Positions 6,481 through 12,172 of a stretch of DNA of 12,172 bases are shown piece by piece. The stretch lies in contig CAZKLS010000084.1 in the NCBI GenBank assembly GCA_964553405.1, forward strand, positions 1 through 12,172. Reading direction: 5' to 3'. Every line of letters starts with the position of its first letter. Position 1 is the first letter of the stretch. The translations under genes were made by a program, and so were the position numbers. The notes below the pieces were generated by a model. It made no database searches. It was not told where the DNA came from and was given only the letters and a program-made list of their open reading frames with translations. The DNA is from DATIRA01 sp964553405. Its GTDB lineage: Bacteria > Pseudomonadota > Gammaproteobacteria > Steroidobacterales > Steroidobacteraceae.

Positions 6481-7905
6481 CCGGATGATCGAGCGCGTCA
6501 TGCCCTTGAAGATGAACAGGTGCGCGGGCACCAGCACGTACCAGTACAGCAGTCCCAGCACGCCGGCGGGGTGCCAGTAGGCGGTCGCATTGACCGACGC
6601 GCCCCGGCCCTCCGGTTCCGGCCTGACCACGAACTCGAGCACGCCGGCGCCGGGCGCCTTCATCTCCATCAGCAGCGTCAGGCGCCGGTCCGGCTCCAGC
6701 GCGATCACGCGCCAGGAATCCACGACGTCGCCGACCCGCAGTTCCGTCGGATGCCTGCGCCTGCGTCGAAAGCTCGGTCCGCCGACGAGCCAGTCGAGCA
6801 CGCGGCGTATCCACCACAGATAGTCTGCAAAGAACCAGCCGTCCTCGCCACCCACGGTGCAGACGACGTCGAAGACCGCCGCGGCCGAGGCCTCGCCGGT
6901 CGCGGTCGCCCCGGCGCGCTTCGCATAGAACCCGTACTCGGGCCGGAAGTTGCGGCAGGCGATCGCGCCCTCGACCCAGCGCGCTGTCGTCTCGTGACGG
7001 CGGTCCGCCTCGATCGCGGCACGGATGGACTCCTCGAGTCCCATCAGCCGCCGCGGCACGAGACGGCGGATCTCCGAGTCGTCGGCGACGAAATCGTGTT
7101 CGAGACCCTCGACCAGCGCCCGTGCGACGTTGGTCGGCACCGAGGTGATCAGCCGCAGCCAGTACGAGGACAGCCGGGGCGTGAGCACCGGCACCGAGAG
7201 AATTCGCGGCTTGCGACCCACCTGCCGGCCGTAGCACTGCATGATCTGCTCGTAGCTCACGGCCTCGGGTCCGCCAACGTCGAGGATCCTGCCCGCCGCC
7301 GCGTCGATCCCGGGCAGCGCGACCAGGTAGGCGAGCAGGTCCGGCAGCGCGATCGGCGTCGAGCGGGAACCCACCCAGGACGGCGTGATCATCACGGGCA
7401 GGTGGTTGACGAGGTCACGGATCACCTCGTAGGCGGCCGAGCCGGGACCGATGATCATCCCGGCGCGGACCTCGGTCACCGGCACCGTGCCCCGGCGCAG
7501 CACTTCGCCGGTCTCGGCCCGGGAGCGCAGGTGCTCCGAGCGGGGGTTCGGCGGGATCAACCCCCCCAGGTAGACGATGCGCCGCACGCCGGCCTCGGCC
7601 GCGGCAGCCGCGAAGTTGGCCGCCGCTTCGCGGTCGATCCGGCCGAAGTCGCGACCCGCCGCCATCGAGTGGACCAGGTAGTAGGCGACATCCACGCCGG
7701 CGAGTGCCTGCCCGAGCGTCGCCGGATCGAGCGCGTCTGCAGCGACGAGTTCCACGTCCCGCCAGCTGCGGCCCTCGAGCACCTCGACATTTCGCGCCGT
7801 GGCACGCACGCGCTGGCCGGCCTCGAGCAGCGCCGGCACCAGGTTGCTGCCGATGTATCCGCTGGCGCCGAAAACCAGGCTTAGCGGGCGGACGTCCTGG
7901 CTCAA
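6454..7905 (-). CDS. ybjT: YbjT-like SDR family NAD(P)-binding protein with DUF2867 domain
   Basis: The protein has 483 residues, close to the 476 of E. coli YbjT, and matches it in order throughout. Residues 8-300 form an atypical short-chain dehydrogenase domain. This has the nucleotide-binding GASGYIG (13-19), an Arg-containing second strand (TARN) that suggests NADP(H), and the landmarks YYLVHSM, LRSRAETGEVLR and EVRAGMIIGPGSAAYE. The classical SDR Tyr-x-x-x-Lys is not evident. From about residue 320 (RPEYGFYAK) to the end is a DUF2867-type domain with SWRVIALEPDRRLTLLMEMKAPG and YWHPAGVLGLLYWY, ending in a hydrophobic segment (YVLVPAHLFIF). The physiological reaction is unknown for this family. 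It lies 19 bases downstream of the prenyltransferase gene and is probably co-transcribed with it. The start is TTG at 7905 without a clear ribosome site, so the N-terminus could be off by a few codons. Confidence 0.9.
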   Translation of the reverse strand: MSQDVRPLSLVFGASGYIGSNLVPALLEAGQRVRATARNVEVLEGRSWRDVELVAADALDPATLGQALAGVDVAYYLVHSMAAGRDFGRIDREAAANFAAAAAEAGVRRIVYLGGLIPPNPRSEHLRSRAETGEVLRRGTVPVTEVRAGMIIGPGSAAYEVIRDLVNHLPVMITPSWVGSRSTPIALPDLLAYLVALPGIDAAAGRILDVGGPEAVSYEQIMQCYGRQVGRKPRILSVPVLTPRLSSYWLRLITSVPTNVARALVEGLEHDFVADDSEIRRLVPRRLMGLEESIRAAIEADRRHETTARWVEGAIACRNFRPEYGFYAKRAGATATGEASAAAVFDVVCTVGGEDGWFFADYLWWIRRVLDWLVGGPSFRRRRRHPTELRVGDVVDSWRVIALEPDRRLTLLMEMKAPGAGVLEFVVRPEPEGRGASVNATAYWHPAGVLGLLYWYVLVPAHLFIFKGMTRSIIRRATAADRR

Positions 7906-7924
7906 GGGTCTGGAGGGTCGTGGG

Positions 7925-8896
7925 TCAGGCGAACACGGCGCCCAGGATCATCAGAACCGAGCCCGCCGCCTGCAGCCCGAGCGTCATCTCGATGCTCTTC
8001 GTCAGCGCCGCGCGGCCGACCGTCACGTCGCCGATGCCGGCCGAGGCCTTGAATCCGCCAACGGCGATCACTGCGCCGCCGACCGCGACCCACCACGGCA
8101 TCAGTCCGGTCACGGACAGCCCGAGCAGGCAGGCGAAGGCCACCAGGTGCAGCACGCGGTACAGCTGCCGTGCCCCGTCGGTGCCGAGCCTGACGACCAG
8201 CGTCCGCTTGCCGCTCGCCTCGTCCGCCCGCCGGTCGGGCACCTCGTTGATCAGCAGGATCAGCGTCACCCACAGGCCCACGGGCAGGGCCACCAGCATG
8301 CTCGCCCAGTCCAGCACGCCGCTCTGCAGCCAGGCGGCGCCGCAGACGGGCAGCAGGCCGAAGGCGATCGTGATGCAGGCCTCCCCGATGCCCCTCGCGC
8401 TCAGACGCAGCGCCGAGATCGAGTAGAGCACGCCGATGCAGATGCCGGCGAGCCCGAACAACAGCACCAGCGGACCCTTCAGCACCGCGAGCACGACGCC
8501 GAGCGCCGTGGCCAGCGCGATCAGCGTCCAGCCGAGGCGGTTCATGTCCTGGCGGCTCATGATGCGGTTCTGGATGAAGCGGGAGCCGCCCGTGTAGGGG
8601 TAGATGCGCTCGACGTTGACCGGGTCGCCGCCCGTTTCATCGTCACCGACGTCGTTGATCACGTTGCTGGCGGCATGCACCAGCGCGGTGGCCAGCAACG
8701 CGAGCAGCGCGACGATCCAGTCGATCCGTCCCGCGACGGCGTAACCCCAGGCCGTGCCGACCATGACCGGCAGTACGGACGCGGTCAGGAACTTCGGCCG
8801 CGTCGCCAGGAACAGGCGCCGGGCCTGCTGCCCCAGACCGCCTCCGGCGAAATCCTCGAGCCTCGGTTCGATGGGTGTCGCGACTTCCTTGGCCAT
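7925..8896 (-). CDS. UbiA-superfamily prenyltransferase, MenA-type
   Basis: This is an integral membrane enzyme of 323 residues that should transfer a polyprenyl chain onto an aromatic or naphthoate ring. Both Asp-rich, Mg-prenyl-diphosphate-binding motifs of the superfamily are visible: NDVGDDETGGD after the second membrane segment and the NEVPDRRADEASGKRT loop later on. The second is typical of 1,4-dihydroxy-2-naphthoate prenyltransferases (MenA; DxxxDxxxGKRT form). About eight to nine hydrophobic segments are seen, starting with FLTASVLPVMVG and IVALLALLATALVHAA. The first loop continues with YPYTGGSRFIQ, a wording found in some MenA-like and uncharacterised prenyltransferases, so the exact acceptor is uncertain; MenA is favoured over UbiA. 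The ATG at 8896 has only a weak ribosome site. A sigma-70-like promoter 30-58 bases upstream suggests it starts its own transcript with the YbjT-like gene. A menaquinone role would fit the neighbouring electron conduit, but that link is inference. Confidence 0.85.
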   Translation of the reverse strand: MAKEVATPIEPRLEDFAGGGLGQQARRLFLATRPKFLTASVLPVMVGTAWGYAVAGRIDWIVALLALLATALVHAASNVINDVGDDETGGDPVNVERIYPYTGGSRFIQNRIMSRQDMNRLGWTLIALATALGVVLAVLKGPLVLLFGLAGICIGVLYSISALRLSARGIGEACITIAFGLLPVCGAAWLQSGVLDWASMLVALPVGLWVTLILLINEVPDRRADEASGKRTLVVRLGTDGARQLYRVLHLVAFACLLGLSVTGLMPWWVAVGGAVIAVGGFKASAGIGDVTVGRAALTKSIEMTLGLQAAGSVLMILGAVFA

Positions 8897-8925
8897 GCTG
8901 ACGTCTCGGCGGATTGGAGCGCCGC

Positions 8926-8954
8926 ACGCTATCGAGCGCGGGAGGTGCGGTCAA
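8926..8954 (-). promoter_or_regulatory. Sigma-70-like promoter for the prenyltransferase gene
   Basis: Reading the minus strand, TTGACC (8954-8949) matches five of six -35 bases. It is followed after exactly 17 bases by TAGCGT (8931-8926), which keeps the first two and last bases of the -10 box. The predicted start near 8919 gives a leader of about 20 bases. The site lies in the 81-base gap after the ATPase subunit D gene, so this transcript need not depend on the ATPase operon. Confidence 0.5.
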
Positions 8955-8977
8955 GTGCGGGCGGGCGCCCGAGTGGT

Positions 8978-9593
8978 TCAGTCCGCGTGCCGTCCAGCCA
9001 TGCGCACGCGCAGCGCTTCCTCCTGGTCCAGCGCGTCGAGCTGTTCCTCGATGAACTGCAGCGACGAGTCGATCTCGGGAATCAGCACTTTCTCGAGCGC
9101 CCGGGCACGGCGTTCGGTCCGGACATATTCGTCGATCAGCCGGCGAAGGTTTCCGGCACAGGCGGCGAGTGCCGCCTGCTGCCGGATCAGTTCCCGAAAA
9201 GCCGCCGCCGAGGCCCGTACCTCCGGCGTCGGCCTGAGCCGGGACGCCACCGGGCCCTCGTCGGCCAGTTCCAGCTCGGCCTCGACGAGGCGGGTGCCCA
9301 GGAATCCGCGCTGCTCCCGTCGCAGCAGCGACTGCGACAGCTGCTGCGGCGGTTCGACGGTGAGCTCGTCGAGTCCGTGTACACCGAGCGCGGCCTCGAA
9401 AGCCGCCCGGGCACCGTCCTCGAGCGCCCGTGCCTGCTGCTCGAGCACCTCGAGCCGGCGCAGCTGCCGCAGGATCTCGCCCGCGAGCAGCATCCGCTTT
9501 TCGTCGAGCAGCTCGTAGCCCTCCTGCACCAGCCGCCGTTCCTCCTTCAGCTCGAGGAAGGCGACCCGGGTGGCCAGCACTTCGCCGACGCCC

Positions 9594-9601
<8 letters not shown>
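8978..9601 (-). CDS. atpD: V/A-type ATPase subunit D (central stalk)
   Basis: This is the central rotor stalk subunit that links the A3B3 head to the membrane ring. The protein has 207 residues and is almost entirely helical with long coiled-coil segments at both ends. The N-terminal helix (TRVAFLELKEERRLVQEGYELLDEKRMLL) carries the family's typical K/R-x-x-L-x-LL-K/E-x-KR wording, and the C-terminal helix (RRLIDEYVRTERRARALEKVLIPEI) matches the conserved RRxNALExVxIP-like motif. The ATG at 9601 is chosen because it overlaps the end of subunit B by eight bases (ATG within B's last codons) and begins at the conserved helix; a longer upstream reading is Arg/Ser-rich and lies inside subunit B. 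It is the last ATPase gene before an unrelated prenyltransferase, so the membrane subunits I and K must be encoded elsewhere, probably upstream beyond the right edge. Confidence 0.93.
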
Positions 9602-10971
<1,370 letters not shown>

Positions 10972-10982
<11 letters not shown>

Positions 10983-12171
10983 GGCCGGCTCCGGATTCCA
11001 GTGCGTCGAACTCGTAGTCGATCTGCCGCGTCAGCTGCTGCAGCTTGCGGACGTCGTCCTCGCCGAATTCCTCGCCGAGCCGTTGCAGCTGCCTGAGCAC
11101 CGGCAGGGCCGTGAGCCGCTGCGGCGGGACGCCCGCCTCGACAGCCGCTTGCGCGCGGTCCGTGAAGTGCAGCAGCACGCCCAGCATCGCGATCTGCCGC
11201 TTCGGTGAGCAGTAGCGATCCACTTTCGAGAACGATGACTGGCGCAGGAAACCGTCGTTGACGAGGTCGGCGCAGAGCAGCGTCAGCTGCTGGCGGGCCG
11301 GCAGCGCATCGCGGCCGACGATGCGTGCCATCCGCTCCAGGTGGACCTGGTTCTCCAGCAGCTCGAGCACGCGCTGGCGCTGCGCCAGCCAGTCCGGGTT
11401 TCCCTGCAGTTTCCACCAGTCCGTCAGCGCCTCGGCGTCCGACGTGTACGACTGCAGCGGATGGACGGCCGGGTAGAAGCGCGCCTGCGCGCGTTGCCGG
11501 TCCAGCGCCCAGAAACAGCGCACGTAGCGCTTGGTGTGCAGTGTCACCGGCTCCGAGAAATCACCCGCCGGCGGGCTCACGGCGCCGATCACGGTCACCG
11601 ATCCTTCGCTGCCGGCGAGCGTCTCGACCCGCGCCGCGCGCTCGTAGAACTCGGCGAGCCTCGAGCTCAGGTAGGCCGGGTAGCCCGACTCGCCCGGCAG
11701 TTCGCCGAGCCGGCCCGAGACTTCGCGCAGCGCTTCGGCCCAGCGGCTCGTGGAGTCCGCCATCAATGCAACGTGCAGGCCCTGGTCGCGGAAATACTCC
11801 GCCACCGTGATCGCCGTGTAGATGCTGGCCTCCCGGGCCGCCACCGGCATGTTCGACGTATTCGCGATGATCACGGTGCGCTCGGCGAGCGGCCGGCCGG
11901 TGCGCGGGTCCTCGAGCTTCGGGAACTCGTCGAGCACCTCGGCCATCTCGTTGCCACGTTCCCCGCAGCCGACGTAGACGATGACATCCGCATCGCACCA
12001 CTTGGCGAGCGCCTCCTGCAGCACGGTCTTGCCGGTGCCGAAGCCGCCCGGCAGCGCCGCGCGACCGCCGCGCGCCACCGGGAACAGCGTGTCCAGGATG
12101 CGCTGGCCGGTGATCATCGGCGCATTCCCGCCCAGCCGCCTGGCCGCCGGCCGCGGCTGACGTACCGGCCA
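10972..12171 (-). CDS. atpA: V/A-type ATPase subunit A (catalytic), 5' end beyond right edge
   Basis: This is the catalytic ATP-binding subunit. The 399 residues visible represent roughly the last two thirds of a protein usually about 580-600 long. The fragment begins WPVRQPRP, a conserved segment before the P-loop, so the in-frame ATG at 12117 is internal and not the start. The P-loop GGFGTGKT is intact (Lys codon 12030-12028). GERGNEM, with the catalytic Glu, follows, then NTSNMPVAAREASIYT, ADSTSRWAEALREVSGRLGELPGESGYPAYL and the V-type GAVSPPAGDFSEPVT. Presence of the long stretch after the P-loop in V-type wording separates it from F-type beta and flagellar ATPases. It overlaps subunit B by 11 bases. 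The order A-B-D with D last resembles the Thermus and archaeal operons (where I, K/L, E, C and F precede A). Confidence 0.95.
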
Positions 12172-12172
12172 G

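Noticed and set aside
12115..12117. ATG at 12117 as start of ATPase subunit A
   Set aside because: The frame stays open to the edge and encodes WPVRQPRP, a conserved internal segment of subunit A, so this Met is internal.

Overview
The window is visibly GC-rich DNA with bacterial gene structure. Its protein families point to a proteobacterium, most likely a gammaproteobacterium. The evidence is an MtrC/MtrA/MtrB-type outer-membrane electron conduit in the Shewanella gene order and a full-length homologue of E. coli YbjT. It also carries a V/A-type ATPase, which only a minority of proteobacteria have. A run of exactly 100 N at 3317-3416 is a scaffold gap, so this is a draft or metagenome assembly. 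Taxon identity is inference from gene families only.

Layout. The left edge (to 62) holds the last codons of a plus-strand gene, followed by two hairpins; the second (143-172) is a textbook intrinsic terminator. A minus-strand gene for a small OB-fold lipoprotein (255-749) follows. It is divergent from the main plus-strand operon across a 337-base intergenic region containing several dyads and a good sigma-54-like promoter (997-1011) about 64 bases upstream of the first start codon.

The plus-strand operon (1087-6435) encodes an extracellular electron transfer conduit. It has an OmcA/MtrC-family surface decaheme lipoprotein with a collagen-like Gly-X-Y neck, an MtrA/DmsE-family periplasmic decaheme cytochrome, and an MtrB/PioB-family outer-membrane beta-barrel. 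Both cytochromes keep ten CXXCH motifs despite the gap, which removes only the end of the first and the start of the second. Together they should move electrons across the outer membrane between periplasm and an outside donor or acceptor; the direction cannot be read from the sequence.

The right half is entirely on the minus strand and converges on mtrB with only 17-18 bases between stop codons, where a 10-bp tandem repeat sits. In transcription order it holds V/A-type ATPase subunits A (cut by the right edge), B and D, with overlapping genes. After an 81-base gap containing a sigma-70-like promoter come a UbiA/MenA-type prenyltransferase and a YbjT-like SDR/DUF2867 protein. A MenA-type enzyme would fit the electron conduit, because in Shewanella menaquinol feeds MtrA through CymA. 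No CymA-like quinol oxidase, cytochrome maturation gene or regulator is visible here. No tRNA, rRNA, CRISPR array, transposase or phage gene was seen.
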